Of a DNA stretch of 64,000 nucleotides, positions 45,860 to 59,656 are shown in pieces. Every line of letters starts with the position of its first letter. Positions within the stretch are counted from its first letter, which is position 1. The notes under the pieces were generated by a model. That model had not been told where the DNA came from. It saw only the letters and a program-made list of their open reading frames with translations, and ran no database searches. A program made the position numbers and the translations under genes. Origin of the DNA: Piliocolobus tephrosceles (Eukaryota > Chordata > Mammalia > Primates > Cercopithecidae); assembly GCF_002776525.5 (NCBI RefSeq), contig NC_045439.1, positions 162,413,016 through 162,477,015 on the forward strand, written 5' to 3'.

Positions 45860-46255
45860 CCCAGAGCATGGGAGGCGCCTGGGAAAGAGGCCGGACAGAG
45901 GCCCGGGGCGCCCCTCCTTACCCTGGCCGGGAAAGACCAGCCGCCGGGCGCCTGGGAACACGGGGGTCCCGGAGCCGCCCCAGTCCCCGGGGCCAGGGCG
46001 GCCTGTTCCTGAGGAGACGGCTTCGCTCCTCCGTCCATTCCTTCCCTCAGCCGTCCTACGTTCTCAGCACCGGGCTCCCTTCTCCGTCCCACGGCAGACC
46101 CCGCGGGGCTGGCACTCCGCGAGACCCGGCCACGAACCACCCAGCTGCGCGGCGACGGATTTAACTGTGCGCGTCGTCGGTGCCACCGAGAAGCACCTGC
46201 AGGGGAGGCTCTGCCCTGGAGCGGTCAGGACGAGAGGCCGCGGTCCCGGGCAGTG

Positions 46256-46686
46256 TGTGGGAGCCGGGGAGGGCGTCGGCGAGCCGGGGAGGGGGTGGGG
46301 GAGCCGGGGAGGGCGTCGGGGAGCCGGGGACGGGGTGGGGGAGCCGGGGAGGGTGTGGGGGNNNNNNNNNNNNNNNNNNNNNNNNNNNNNNNNNNNNNNN
46401 NNNNNNNNNNNNNNNNNNNNNNNNNNNNNNNNNNNNNNNNNNNNNNNNNNNNNNNNNNNNNGCCGGGGAGGGAGGGTGTGGGGGCGCCGGGGAGGGCGTG
46501 GGGGAGCCGGGGAGGGCGTGGGGGAGCCGGGGAGGGCGTGGGGGCGACGGGGTCGGGGCGCCGGGGAGGGTGTGCGGGAGCCGGGGAGGGCGTCGGGGAG
46601 CCGGGGAGGGCGTGGGGGCAACGGGGTCGGGGCGCCGGGGAGGGCGTCGGCGAGCCGGGGAGGGTGTCGGGGAGCCGGGGAGGGGG
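46256..46686 (+). repeat. 20-bp G-rich minisatellite (GCCGGGGAGGGCGTSGGGGA)
   Basis: About 16-17 visible units on the two sides of the gap, consensus 'gccggggagggcgtggggga', with variants in the CGT/TGT and GAG/GCG positions. Some units carry 'gacggggtcggggc'. Every unit has three or four G runs, so the plus strand could form G-quadruplexes. Since 20 is not a multiple of 3 and the unit lacks stops, all frames stay open. Confidence 0.97.
46362..46461. other. Assembly gap (100 N)
   Basis: Exactly 100 N inside the 20-bp minisatellite; true repeat number is unknown. Confidence 1.
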
Positions 46687-47114
46687 CCCCACCCGCAGAG
46701 CCCCAGCGCGAGCCGCGTCCACGCCGGCCTGGAGCAGGTGACGGTTCGATGGGAGACGCCACGCGAAGCGATGCAGAGCTGTTGGCTGCACGTTTTCACG
46801 CTGGAAGCACAGCGTGGGCCGTGAACCCGGGCGAGACGCCTGAAGGGCAGCTCCCGCAGGCTGGGAACCGCGAGGGAGGCCTGGGCCGGGCTGCGAGGCA
46901 GCTGCAGGAGAAGCAGCGCCGTGTTCCAGATGCTTCGCTGGGACGGAGCAGGCAGACGGCTGCACACCGCGGGCCGGTGTAAAACGGAAACACACCCCGA
47001 ACCTCCAGGCCGGGCAGCATCGCCCTCACCCCAGCACCGGGCCCTGGGAGCGCACGGAGCGCACGGAGCCCGGAGGTGGCCGCTGCCCGGGCGCGGGCGG
47101 GAGCGGAGGAGGAC

Positions 47115-47230
47115 CCGTGGCACGTCCAGGGTCCGCCTGCGAGCGGTGGGGCTGGAGCGGGCCGCTGGCAGATGCCCTGGGCTAGGAGAACAGACATGAG
47201 GGTGGCAGGGGAGCCCTGGACGTGCCACGG
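47115..47230. repeat. 17-bp perfect inverted repeat with 82-bp spacer
   Basis: CCGTGGCACGTCCAGGG (47115-47131) and CCCTGGACGTGCCACGG (47214-47230) are exact reverse complements. The arms contain CACGT/ACGTG (E-box-like) cores. No repeat family recognised. Confidence 0.9.
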
Positions 47231-47520
47231 AGGTGCGCGGTACCGCAGGTGCGCAGTGAGCGCTGCCTGGAGAAGACCCTCCGCGCCCTCCACATCCAGA
47301 CGCGAATGGAGGCTTCGGGAGTGCCCAGGAGACCCAGGCGGCGGGGGCAGCCGGAGCGAGGCCTCCACTTACGCCCAGGGCATGGGATTCAAAGGCTACA
47401 GGCCGGGGGAGCCTGGCTCCCCAGAACCAAGAGCGCCCCAGCCTCCACTCGCCTCCAGGCCGAATGGCCGAGCCCGGACACCACTGCGGAGTTACAGTGC
47501 AGGTTTGTCAGGCCGTGAGG

Positions 47521-50500
47521 AGACTGTTTAAATAATACTTTCCAAAAAGATGAACTTTAGAAGATGCCAGTGCCTGGCTAATGGCACCAGCCGCATGCTG
47601 GCTGTTCGGAAGGCGAGGGCTCTGGTCCTCCACCTCCCTGGGTGGGGAAGACCAGCTGGGAGCAGAGGGCTGACTTCCAGCTTCTGTTTCCAACGTAAGT
47701 TGTGTGCAATCCTAGGCTTACACTAAAAAGAAGTGGAACTTTCTAGAGAGAAAATAGTTGTTTTTTATGGTGCTTTAAGATTTCCGACTGTTAAACGGAG
47801 CCTGAGAGCCAGGTTTGCGCCATGGTTCACAGATGTCTAAAGCGCACAAGATGAAAAACTGGTCTTCCTACCGAAAAGGAACGTACTGTGAGAAGCGTGG
47901 ACAAGCTTGCGGAGAAAGCAAGGGAATTCAGACGTGAGCACGCGTGGCGCCCCGGCCCTGCTCCATAGGCTGCGTTCCCAGTGGAGAAGGGTCGGGCAGA
48001 AGGTCCCAGAGCTCAGCAGTGCGACACGAGGAGGGCTCTCCCCTAGTGCCCCGCTCCACCCGTGCCCCTGGCTTCCTGTGCCCACTGTGCGCTCTCCTAC
48101 GCCTCAGCCTGTCCCTCCCGGCACTGATGCGTCTACCTGGCACACACGGTTATCATGATTCTCAATAAAGAAGAGGTGTCAAAAAGGCTGCCCTGTGGGA
48201 AGAGGATTTTTCTACAGGGGAAATAAGAAACCAGCTCCACTTCACTGGTAGCCCAGACTGCAGAGAGGACCGTGGCCACCTTAATAACAGCTGGCAGATG
48301 GCAAGAGAGGCCCGGGTGGGAGGTGGCCACGTGGCCGAGCCTCACTGCCCATCTCTCCCGCTGGTCAGCCCCTCAGTCTCTTCACTCTCGCATTCCAGCC
48401 TGGGCTCCTGCCCACACCCCGCATGGCATGGCCCGAGCCAGACCTGGACACTGTCCCAAGGTCCTGCCTCCCCTGTCTACCCGCCAGCATTCCTGACCTA
48501 GTCACCCCGGCCCACCTCTGGGGAAGCCCTCTACCCATCCATGGAGCTTCCTGGGTGATGCTTACCAGGGAGAACAGACTGCCTCACACCCTCGAAGCCC
48601 TTCTGAGGGCGTCCTGTAACACCAAGGAAACGTCCAACCTCCTCACTGGTCTCCCCACTAAAGCCACAGGGTCTTCCCCCCCAGCTCCCCCAGCCTCACC
48701 CCCACTCTCCACCGACTGCCCTCACTTCTCTCAGACCACAGGGCAGCTGGGGGAGTCTGCTGACCACCCCGGGTGCCGGTGCTGTGGAGCTGTGGCCAGT
48801 CACTGCTGCTATGTGACTTCTCCCTTTGCCCAGTGTGTCCTCAGCTTCCCCGTGTCTTCAGAGCTAAGTCAAGACAGGCACGAAGAATAACGAGTGCCTC
48901 TGCGTTGGTGTCATCCACACACGTCAGGGAAGGCGCCTCCGTCCCCTCCTCAGACAACCCATGCTCCCTTCACTTGGGCAGATGGAGACGTCACATGCTC
49001 CTTTGCTTGACGGAGGCTAAGAAATTATGGCCTGGAGACTTGCACTGAAGTAGGTTGCACAGCTGTGGATTTATTGCTTGGCCTTTTTCACTCTTCCGAA
49101 GAAAATGGACTTTAAAAATAATCTGCTCTCCCATAAAAAAAAAAGAAGAAGAAATTCTCAGGAAGGAAAATCACTCATGCCATCAAACTTACTGAAAAGC
49201 TCTCTAGAGCAGTTTTTCAAATGTTTCTTTAATCTGGTTACATAACCTGGGTATTAAGACCTAAAGCAAGGTTCTCCCTGGACCCAGAGGCACCTGCTGT
49301 CCACAGGAGGCTGACCCGTCAGCTCCCCGAGGGCAGGGCAGGAGGGTCTTCTCCCCTGCATGTTTACTGACAGCACTCCTTGCTCCACGACTTCACACGT
49401 GCCTGTGTGTGTGCAACTGTGTGTGTGCATCTATTGCAGACACAGGTGCCTTTCCAGGTGGTGATGACTATTGAGGAAGGCAAGTCATTGAGGTAGTGGC
49501 CCCAGAGGGCATCCCAGTCTCTACTCTATGTGGGGGTAAACGCAGAGTTAGGCTTCAGGAATAAGACAACAGAGTGTAAAACAGGGAGAAACGTTTCTTT
49601 CTGCTCCAGCAAGCCCACATTTGTGGGAGGAAGTGGAAGAACTCCCACATGCACAGCACAGCTGGGCAAAGGTGTGAACACCTACAACAGTCGGAGGATT
49701 TTAAGCTGGGGAAGTGATGCTCGGGGAGCCTGAGCTGGCCATGGGGCAGACGTCGCAACCTCCTTCCCTTTGGCTGAAAGTAATGAACTGGGACCTGGGT
49801 GCTGGGTCGGGGAACAGAGGCAGCGAGGACCTCTGGGAGGCAGGATTCACTTCCTTATAAAGAGAAACTGTCCCACCATACAACTGTCTCAAGATGGAAT
49901 GGGCTTTGGTAGAAGCTGGAACCACATGGCAGAAATTCTAAAACCATGCATGGGGTGGAGAGAAGGTGGGGGAACAATCTCTACACTTTAGCGCTGCACT
50001 GACATTCTATGACTCGGAGGTTTCCAGCCTGGATATTTAGAAAAACGCACCCGAATTGACAGAAAAGGGGAGGGCAGGCTATGAAGGATGGGCAGGGGGC
50101 ACCGTGTACTTGGCACAAGGGCAGCAGGGAGCTGGGGTCTGAGGAATGCAGGCTGGGCATCAAGGAAGAAGCTGGAGCTGGGCTTGGTGAGGAACAGTGA
50201 GGAGGAGCTTCTCATGGGGATCCCCATGGGATTATCACAAGCTTAGGCTGACCTACGTGCTGGCCACATCCCAGGACAACAGCTGTCCTGCTCCCGCCTC
50301 TTCTGGACGCCCTCCCCATGACTGAACAGAGGGGCTCCGGGGTATGCCACCATTCTCCCTCGTCACCTCCCTGTTGTCTGCCCTCTGTCTTTTGACATTA
50401 CCTCCAGGGGCATCCAGCCAGTGTCCTCCACACCATGAGCTCACTGCAGCCCCCAAAGGCTCCCCAACCTTGCAACTCCTCCCCCTCAGTCCCCTCTCCT

Positions 50501-50677
50501 GCCTCAAATAACTTCCTCGTGCCCTTGTGGGCTTCTTCCTGTGTGCTCGTTTCCCGGATTCCTTCACTTTCTGCAGTTACCTCCATTTTGGACAAAGCTG
50601 AATCTTACCGTTTGGGACATTGGCATTCTTTCCTCTTTTATTGCTTCCCATTTTAGAAGAACTATTCTAATTTAAAA
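47521..50677. other. Low-copy segment, ~3.2 kb
   Basis: Mixed composition, no young repeats. Frames up to 155 codons (48423-48890 plus) show no recognised domain. An L2-like smear may exist at 48640-48860 and 50260-50640. A short TG-rich stretch is at 49401-49430. No RNA gene seen. Confidence 0.45.
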
Positions 50678-50689
50678 AGTTATCAGCTT
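50678..50689 (+). repeat. Left target-site duplication of the truncated L1
   Basis: 'agttatcagctt' recurs as 'agttaccagctt' at 52901-52912 with one change. Confidence 0.7.
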
Positions 50690-52900
50690 CTCATTTGATA
50701 AAATTCAGCATCCCTTTATGATAAAAACCGTCAACAAACTAGGCATAGAAGGGACGTAAATTAATAAAAGTGATATATGACAAACCCATAACCAACACCA
50801 TACTGAATGGGGAAAGTTGAAAGCATTCCTCCTGAGAACTGGAACAAGACAAGGATGCTCTCTCTCAACGCTCCTATTCAACAGTATTGGAAGTAATAGC
50901 CAGAGCAATCAGGCAAGAGAAAGAAAGAAAGGGTATCTGAATTGGAAAAGAGAAAGCCGAACTATCACTGTTTGCCGAAGATATGATAGTATACCTAGAA
51001 AACCCTAAAGACTCCTCCAAAAGACTTGATAAACTTTCAATAAAGTCTCAGGTTACAAACTCAATGTATACAAATCAGTAGCTGCTATACACCAATAACG
51101 ACCAAGCTAAGAATCAAATCAAGAACTCAGCTCCTTTTACAATAGCTGCAAAACATAACATAACATAAAATACCTAGGAATATATTTAACCAAGGAGGTC
51201 AAAGATCTCCGTAAGGAAAACTACAAAACACTGCTGAAATCACAGGTGACACAAGCAAATGGAAATACATCCCCATGCTCATGGATGGGAAGAATCAATA
51301 TTGTGAAAATGACCACACTGCCCAAAGCAATCTACAGATTCAATGAAATTCCCATCAAAATGCGAACATCGTTTTTTATAGAATTTTTTAAAATCCTAAA
51401 ATTCATGTGCTACCAAAAAAAAAAAAAAAAAAAAAAAAAGAGCCTGAATAGATAAAGCAAACTTAAGCAAAAAGAACAAATCTTGAGACATCACGTTATT
51501 GGACTTCAAATTATGCTACAAGGCTATAGTTACCAACACAGCCTGGTACTGGTATAAAAGCAGGCACATAGACCAATGAAAGTCAGAAACAAAGCCAAAC
51601 ACTTGTAGCCAACTGATCTGTGACAAAGCAAACAGAAACATAAATTGGGAAAAGAACACCCTGTTTACTAAATGACACTGGGAAAATTGGCTAGCCAAAT
51701 GAAGAAGAATGAAACTGTATCTCTATCTCTCACCTGGTACAAAAATCAACTCAAGATAGATCCAAGATTTAAATCTAAGACCTGAAATCACAAACATTCT
51801 AGAAGATAACCTTGGGAAAGCTCTTCTGGACACTGGCCGGGGCAAAGAATTCATGACTAAGACCCCAGAAGTAAATGCGACAAAAATGAAAGTAAATAAA
51901 TGGAACCTAATTAAGTTAAAAAGCTTAATAATAATAATCAGACAACCCACAGAGTGGGAGAAAATATTTGCAAACTATGCATCCGACAAAGGACTAGTAT
52001 CCAGAATCTATAAGGAAAAAACAAATCTGCAAGAAAAAAAGCAAATAATCCCATCAGAAAGTGGACAAAGGACATTAATAGAGAATTCTCAGAATAAGAT
52101 ATACAAATGGCCAACAAACATATGACAAAATGCCAACATCACTCATTATGAGGGAAATGCAAATCAAAACCACAATGAGATGCCATCTGACTCTTGCAAA
52201 AATGGCCACTATTAAAAAGTCAAAAAACAACAGATGTTGATGTGGATGTCATGAAAAAGGAACGCTTTTACCCTGCGGGTGGGAATGTAAATTAGTACAA
52301 CCTCTATGGAAAACTATGCAGAGATTCCTTAGAGAACTAAAAGTAGGTCTGCCATTTGATCCAGCAATCCCACTACTGAGTGTCTACCCAAAGGCAAAGA
52401 AGTCATTATATGAAAAAGATACCTGTACATGCATGTTTACGGCAGCACAATTCACAACTGCAAAGATACGGAGCCAACCTAAGTGCCCATTAGCCACTGA
52501 GTGATAAACTGTGCTATATGTACACCATGGAATACCACTTAGCCACAAAAAGAAATAATGTCTTTTGCAGCTACCTGGATGGAGCTGGAGGCCATTATTC
52601 TAAGTGAAGTAACTCAGGAATAGAAAACTAAGTACCACATGTTCTCACTTGTAAGTGGGAGCTAAGCTTGAGTATGCAAGGGCATACAGAGTGATATAAT
52701 GGATTGTGGAGATTCAGAATGGGGAGAGTGAGAGGAAGGTGTGACATAAAAAATTACGTATTGGGTACAATGTACACTCCTCAGGTGACAGGTGCACTGA
52801 AATCTCAGAATCCACCACGATAAAATTCATCCATGTGCCCAAAACCACTTGTAGCCCCCGAAGCTATTGAAATTAAAAGCAAAATTTAAACTGAAAAAAC
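50690..52900 (+). mobile_element. 5'-truncated primate L1 (L1P type), ORF2 end plus 3' UTR
   Basis: In-order L1 for 2.2 kb, from the reverse-transcriptase region to the polyadenylated 3' end ('tgaaattaaaagcaaaattt'), flanked by 12-bp target duplications (one mismatch). It is less diverged than the other L1s here. The frame is broken in many places, including by an internal run of 25 A at 51415-51439. Inactive. Confidence 0.95.
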
Positions 52901-52912
52901 AGTTACCAGCTT

Positions 52913-54180
52913 TTGAAGCTTAGAAAATGCAGGTCTATTGATTTCTTTTTTCAGTTTGTAAGTCAATCAAGAAAAGAAAACGGCTTACTGCTGTTTCGGA
53001 GTGTAATAAAGGCTTACCTTTTTGTGCTCTCTGTAGGGACACAGGGCCATGGTGTGTCTGGGGTTGGGCAGTGTCCATGTGCGTTTGCCTCTCTATCTCA
53101 GTCTGGCTTTGGCAACAAGACCAAGCTACATAAGCCATATGGGTGTCAGCTTCCTGACCTCTAAAATGAAGCTAATAAGACCAGGTCACTGGATATCTGA
53201 GTGTCTGTGGCAACCTCATAAGAAGGGCGTCATAAGAAGGGCTCCTGTTTGCAAGCTCAGTGCCTCAGCAAACAGGAACCCCTCTCCTGCACCCACCTTG
53301 TGGCTCAAGGGCTTAATGGTGATTAAACAGGGCCAGAATCACTTCATTTTTATTTCAAACCACTTTTTAAAAAATGACCTTGAAGTTGGATTTGTGCATT
53401 CCATAAAATAATTCTGTAAATAACGTGCACAAAAAAAGTGGAGTGTATTTGTTAACTGACTCTGCACCGATAACAAAGTTGACGCAACCATGGGATAAAT
53501 GTTGGAGTAAAGACCCCTCATCAGTCAGCAGCTTCCTGCAGGACAACTTACATTTATCAAAAGCACCACGACCTTCGGCCCATAAAACTACCCAAACTCC
53601 TTTCAACAACAAAATAAAGAATACCCCTAAGTATTTGATTCTAAGATTGTAAGTGGTTTCTGAAAGAAAAATCTTTGAGAGAAAATATTTTCTCTGGGTG
53701 AGTCAGGGGCACAAGGAGGGGACTGGCATCCCTGACAGGTGCAGATGCAGGGAAGGTGCTGGCCTCCCTCACCGATTTCATGCACAGGCAGTGACAGGGG
53801 TGGCAGTCTCTCCAGGGAAAAAGTTCATGATAGATTTTTATATTGACTTAAAGAGAAACAAAACTTTAAAAAAAAAAATCTTTCATTAAAAAAAGATTAG
53901 TTAAAGCCAATTATACGTTAAGCTGCAATGTGAAATGACAAATTCCACTTTGTCCCATGGGACTGGCATTTTAGTTATTATTCATTCCAAGTTCCGAATA
54001 TAAAACACTTAGCTTGCTTTCCTTTGTTAAAGTTCCCAGTAATATCCAATTGCAAAAGGAACCAAAAGAGAGCCCCCTTTTACTTAAAGGGAGAAACCTG
54101 GGGTGTGAGGATTCCCTGGGGGCACACCATGCACATTAACAGGACCTGTCCCTCACTGCAACTTGAGCTGCTATTGTTGC
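52913..54180. other. Low-copy segment, ~1.3 kb
   Basis: No repeat or gene recognised. A small duplication 'cataagaagggc' occurs at about 53216 and 53231. A 120-codon plus frame (53049-53411) has no recognised product. Confidence 0.4.
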
Positions 54181-54720
54181 GTTGACTAGAAGTAAAACAC
54201 TAAGGCTGTGCCATGGCCCTCACCCCAGCCAGCCCAGCAGCTGCTTCATGCCGAAGATGCCCCTCCTCCATCACAGACCTTCTTTCCTCCTCCTCCCCAC
54301 TCCCCCACATGCCCACTACAGACGCCCCAGAGACTCCCTGCTGCCCCCTCCCCAGGAGGCTCCTGCACCAGTGCCCCTACCAAATTCACACAGAGAGGGC
54401 AAGAGAGCAGCACAGGGGTCAGGGGTCCGGAGGGGTCGCTGCTGAGAACTCGGTGCTTCTCTGGGCAGAGGAACAAGGAGAAGAGGGCAGGTGCTGCAGG
54501 TCTCTGGGGTTGGCATTGCCTCACGAGTGTGAGGGCAAAGGGCAGAGTCCACCACAGCTCCTGGGCCACCATCATGCAGCTATTCCGCATCAGGATGAGA
54601 AATGGGGTGCAGGCCCTCCGGGGTCCCAGCTGAGTGGGAAGGGCCTCTCTCCCCTCCACCCTCCTGAACCCAGCAGGAGGGGCTGACCCGCTTCATCCAC
54701 TTCTTCACCGGCACCCCTCA
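54181..54720. other. GC-moderate segment with overlapping frames
   Basis: Three frames of 137-157 codons overlap on both strands (54208-54686). Because all frames stay open together and none has a recognised domain, this looks like low-stop-density DNA and not a gene. Confidence 0.4.
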
Positions 54721-54800
54721 CTATACACAGGCACACATATGCATCCACATACACAGACACACACACACAGATATACACACACAGAGAGATACACACAGCC
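54721..54800 (+). repeat. CA-rich degenerate microsatellite
   Basis: Words 'acacacatatgcatccacat' and 'acacacacacagatata' over about 80 bp. Confidence 0.85.
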
Positions 54801-54957
54801 TACGAGGGAAGAGTGACCAAGTGACATAGAAATGAGAGGAAATGTTCACAGTCTTCTAGGTTCCAACAAACCTTTACTTTCAAAGCAGAGTAAGAAGGAA
54901 TAAAAGCCATGAGATATTAAAGCTCATTAAAAGGGACCTTTCATCTCCATTCCAGGC
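54801..54957. other. Short low-copy segment
   Basis: Nothing recognised between the CA-rich repeat and the 34-bp minisatellite. Confidence 0.35.
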
Positions 54958-55505
54958 TTTTCCACCAGGAGGAGACATCGGTCTGATCGCTCATTCCCAC
55001 CAGGAGGAATCATCCATTGGACCACTCATTCCCACCAGGAGGAGGCGTCCGTGGGATCCCTCATTTCCACCAGGAGGAAGCATCCTCAGACCGCTCATTT
55101 CCACCAGGAGGAAGCATCTGTCAGACCGCTCATTTCCACCAGGAGGAAGCATCCTCAGACCGCTCATTTCCACCAGGAGGAAGCATCCTCAGACCGCTCA
55201 TNNNNNNNNNNAGCATCCTCAGACCGCTCATTTCCACCAGGAGGAAGCATCTGTCAGATCGCTCATTTCCACCAGGAGGAAGCATCCTCAGACCGCTCAT
55301 TTCCACCAGGAGGAAGCATCCTCAGACCGCTCATTTCCACCAGGAGGAAGCATCCGTCAGATCGCTCATTTCCACCAGGAGGAAGCATCTGTCAGACCGC
55401 TCATTTCCACCAGGAGGAAGCATCCTCAGACCGCTCATTTCCACCAGGAGGAAGCATCCTCAGACCGCTCATTTCCACCAGGAGGAAGCATCCTTTGGAT
55501 TGCTC
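54958..55505 (+). repeat. 34-bp minisatellite, about 16 visible units, with a 10-N gap
   Basis: Unit: 'ccaccaggaggaagcatc' + 'ctcagaccgctcattt'. Two main types alternate: '-cctcagaccg-' (34 bp) and '-ctgtcagaccg-/-cgtcagatcg-' (35 bp). The first three and last units are the most diverged, as expected if growth is internal. The gap at 55202-55211 lies inside the array. Because a 34-bp unit shifts frame each time, both strands show long frames (174 and 159 codons plus) that are not genes. Confidence 0.97.
55202..55211. other. Assembly gap (10 N)
   Basis: Ten N inside the 34-bp minisatellite; copy number not resolved. Confidence 1.
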
Positions 55506-55742
55506 AGCTCATCATTACAGTGGTGCCTAGCGGGACACTGAAATTCATGATGGAGAAGAAAGAGGCTTCTCACACATATTTCACACTCGAAAGACTGGAA
55601 ATAGCAAATCCAATGCCTCTTCAGAAAGCAGTGATCTAAAGAAGCCTCTTAAACCTAGAGCCAAGAGGAAACCAATCACCCTGTCCTGCATCTTATAAAA
55701 TCTAGAGAGAAAAGATGAAGACAGGAGAAAATCACATTTTTC

Positions 55743-56045
55743 TTTTTTAATTACTATTTTATTGATACACAACAGATGTACATATTTTCAGAGTATATGT
55801 GTTAATTTGATACATTCAATAATGTGTAAAGATCAAACAGGCTAATTGGAACACCCATCACCTTAAATATCTATCTTTTCTTTATGCTAGGGACATTCGA
55901 ATTATTCTCTGAAACATACAATTATTCTTTGAAACATACAATCAATTAATGTTAACTACAGTCACCCTCCTGATCTATGAGAAATGAGGTCTGATTTCTT
56001 CTATTTAACTATGTGTTTGTACCCATTAACCAACCTCTCTTCAAT
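55743..56045 (-). mobile_element. Antisense L1 3' UTR fragment
   Basis: 'gtgtaaagatcaaacaggct', 'ttaatgttaactacagtcac' and 'tgtacccattaaccaacctc' are a very typical antisense L1 3' UTR. Confidence 0.9.
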
Positions 56046-56425
56046 CCACAGTTTATTTTTTTAATTAAAAAAGCAAGAAAGAACACAGAATTTTGTAAGT
56101 AGAAGAAGAATGTAATAATAAAGAAGCATGAAAAATATTGAATAAGATGGAAGACTGAAGTGTAAATAAAAGATAATGGAGATATATTGAAGACATACAA
56201 TGATGCCCGTTGACAAAAGACTGAGGAAGCTGGCACAGAACAGTTGACATATTTAGAACAGTAACAAAATTACAAAACAGCTTTCAATCATCTACTGAAT
56301 AGTCATGGAAAACTTGAAACTACTAAAGTATGAGGTATTTAAAGGTAAGTTTGGTTCAGTCAGTCTTTAAGATTGCTGTATCATCATTCTAAGCACAGGT
56401 ATGTTCATATTAAAATAAAAATGTG
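56046..56425. other. AT-rich segment, nothing recognised
   Basis: Low-copy or old repeat DNA between L1 and Alu. No gene recognised. Confidence 0.35.
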
Positions 56426-56840
<415 letters not shown>

Positions 56841-57229
56841 ACCCCAAGGAACATGAGGAGATGGCGTGGCCATCACAAAAGCAGCCTCCCGGGGCCCAGG
56901 GAGAGCAGGGTTCCCTGGAGGGGTGCGGGAGGGGCAGGGAAGACTAAAGGCCAACCCTCAGTCCAGTAAGATAACAGAAAATAAGATAAGAAATTATTGG
57001 AGGACATGATTTTAACTAAATGAATGGGGAGAAGCTTCCCATTTGCCGCAAGCCTCTGCCCAGGTGAACTCTGTGGCGTGTCACAGCAAAAGAGACTGGG
57101 CCAAGACCGCTGTTCGTGTCACACGGTCAGGAGCAGAGGGATGAGGCTCTGGGAAAGCCCTCTTGGTGCCTGTGCCCAGACGATGCACCTGCAACAGGGC
57201 CAGGCAGTCAGAAATAAGCCCCTCAGAAG
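56841..57229. other. Low-copy segment
   Basis: No repeat recognised. The 129-codon frame from 57024 runs into L1 sequence and is not credible as a gene. Confidence 0.4.
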
Positions 57230-57693
57230 TAGTTTAAACCAACAATTACACCATGAGGTACCGTTTTTTATCCACCAAACTGGCAATGAAGAAAAGATGG
57301 CATACCATGTTGGTGAGGGTTTAGAGAACAGGCGTCTGTATTCACAGCTCCTGGGGCAAGGGGAATCACTGCAACTTACTGAAAGGGCAATTTGGCACTA
57401 TCTAGCCAATTAAATAGCCAAGAACCCCTACACTAGCAATTCCACTTCTAGTCCCAAAGACATACACACAAGGCTAGCAAGAGTCTAGAAAGCACTTACA
57501 TGCCCACCAACAGATCACGTGAATAAACAATGACCCCTCAGAGGACGGAACACATGCGACCACGAGCAAGTGGGAGAGTCAGTGAATGCTGACACGCACT
57601 GCCTTCAGGTTTTGTTAGGTCTAAGATAAAACAATACAAAAACAAGGCTCAGAAGAGCACACACAGTGGCCCCCATGTTTATGTTTTACAAAT
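57230..57693 (+). mobile_element. Old L1 ORF2 3' fragment (sense)
   Basis: 'caccatgaggtaccgttttt', 'gcaatttggcactatctagc' and 'gcaattccacttctagtccc' follow an old L1 (L1ME/L1M type) ORF2 end. Confidence 0.75.
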
Positions 57694-58839
<1,146 letters not shown>

Positions 58840-59075
58840 ATGTCTCCGCTCAGGTCAGGTGCTTCCTAGGAAAGCCTTTCTCTATTCTCACCATTTATTT
58901 GACCCGATCACAAAACCCAGGCCATGGTCATCCTTCTAGGCTCTGTGCTCCTGGCATCCTTACTCTCCTCTTTACCTGGAACCCATGCTATCGTGTCTGT
59001 ATTTTTCACCTTCTTTATTTACGGAGATGACCAGTCTCCTAGTCTAGAATGGAAGCCTCGTGAAGGAAGTTAAAC
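58840..59075 (+). mobile_element. L2 LINE remnant (sense)
   Basis: 'cttcctaggaaagcctttct', 'ctgtgctcctggcatcctta' and 'agtctagaatggaagcctcg' match an L2 3' region. Confidence 0.65.
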
Positions 59076-59214
59076 CATCCCTGTAAGTTTTATTAAATTA
59101 ATCAGGGAAGAAGGGAGGGGGAGAAGCAACAGTAAACCCAGCGTGCAGCACACTCAGCGTTGATCACTAGGTTGGCTGCTCTCTGACCTGCTTCCCCAGG
59201 GCTGTTTGCTGCCT

Positions 59215-59656
59215 GTTGTCCCAGAATCAGGCAGACCCTGTTACGAGATTACAGTTTCCCTTAACTGCTCTATAAATAACAACTTGAACATTATGAAATG
59301 TTAAGTTTTCCCTGTGAGACATTCCTTCAGGTCCTGCATACTGATGAAACTACTGGCTCAGCTGGTCTCAAGGGTCCCATAGGAGCTCACTCACCAGCAA
59401 ATGAAGTTTCCACATCCTGATGATTTCACCCTCCTTACCCCAACCAATCACCACTCCAATTTTCCAGCCCCTCACCCTCCATGATCCTCTCAGAAACTCT
59501 AGCCCAGAATCCCAGGAGATGAATTTGCAGGTCTCGTCTCATCTCCTCCTTCAGCGCTCTGTGAGATCATCACACTGTTTCTCTGCTGCAAAACCTGCTG
59601 TCTCGGTAGAGTGGATCTGTTACTGCACAGGGCGCATATGAACCTGTTGGTCCTAA
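59215..59656 (+). mobile_element. Possible ERV1-type LTR (sense)
   Basis: 'ttctctgctgcaaaacctgc' and 'cgcatatgaacctgttggtc' resemble the 3' end of an ERV1-type LTR, and 'ccaccaatcaccactccaat'-like text its middle. The start is approximate and the family is not named. Confidence 0.45.

Larger units (their letters stand above)
45860..47520. promoter_or_regulatory. CpG block 2 with internal G-rich minisatellite, candidate promoter
   Basis: CpG-dense, GC-rich sequence for about 1.65 kb including a 100-N gap. Unlike island 1, much of the CpG count comes from the 20-bp repeat at 46256-46686, but the flanks (45870-46255 and 46690-47480) are CpG-rich as well. Overlapping frames of up to 377 codons on both strands come from the repeat and GC bias. 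It could be a gene promoter or a subtelomere-like GC minisatellite block; the sequence alone does not decide. Confidence 0.6.

Noticed and set aside
45849..47228. Open frames of 214-377 codons on both strands over the GC minisatellite
   Set aside because: A 20-bp stop-free unit keeps all frames open, the frames span the N gap, and no domain is visible.
55017..55541. 174- and 159-codon frames with repeated HFHQEEAS/STRRKH words
   Set aside because: Translation of the 34-bp minisatellite in several frames through a gap.
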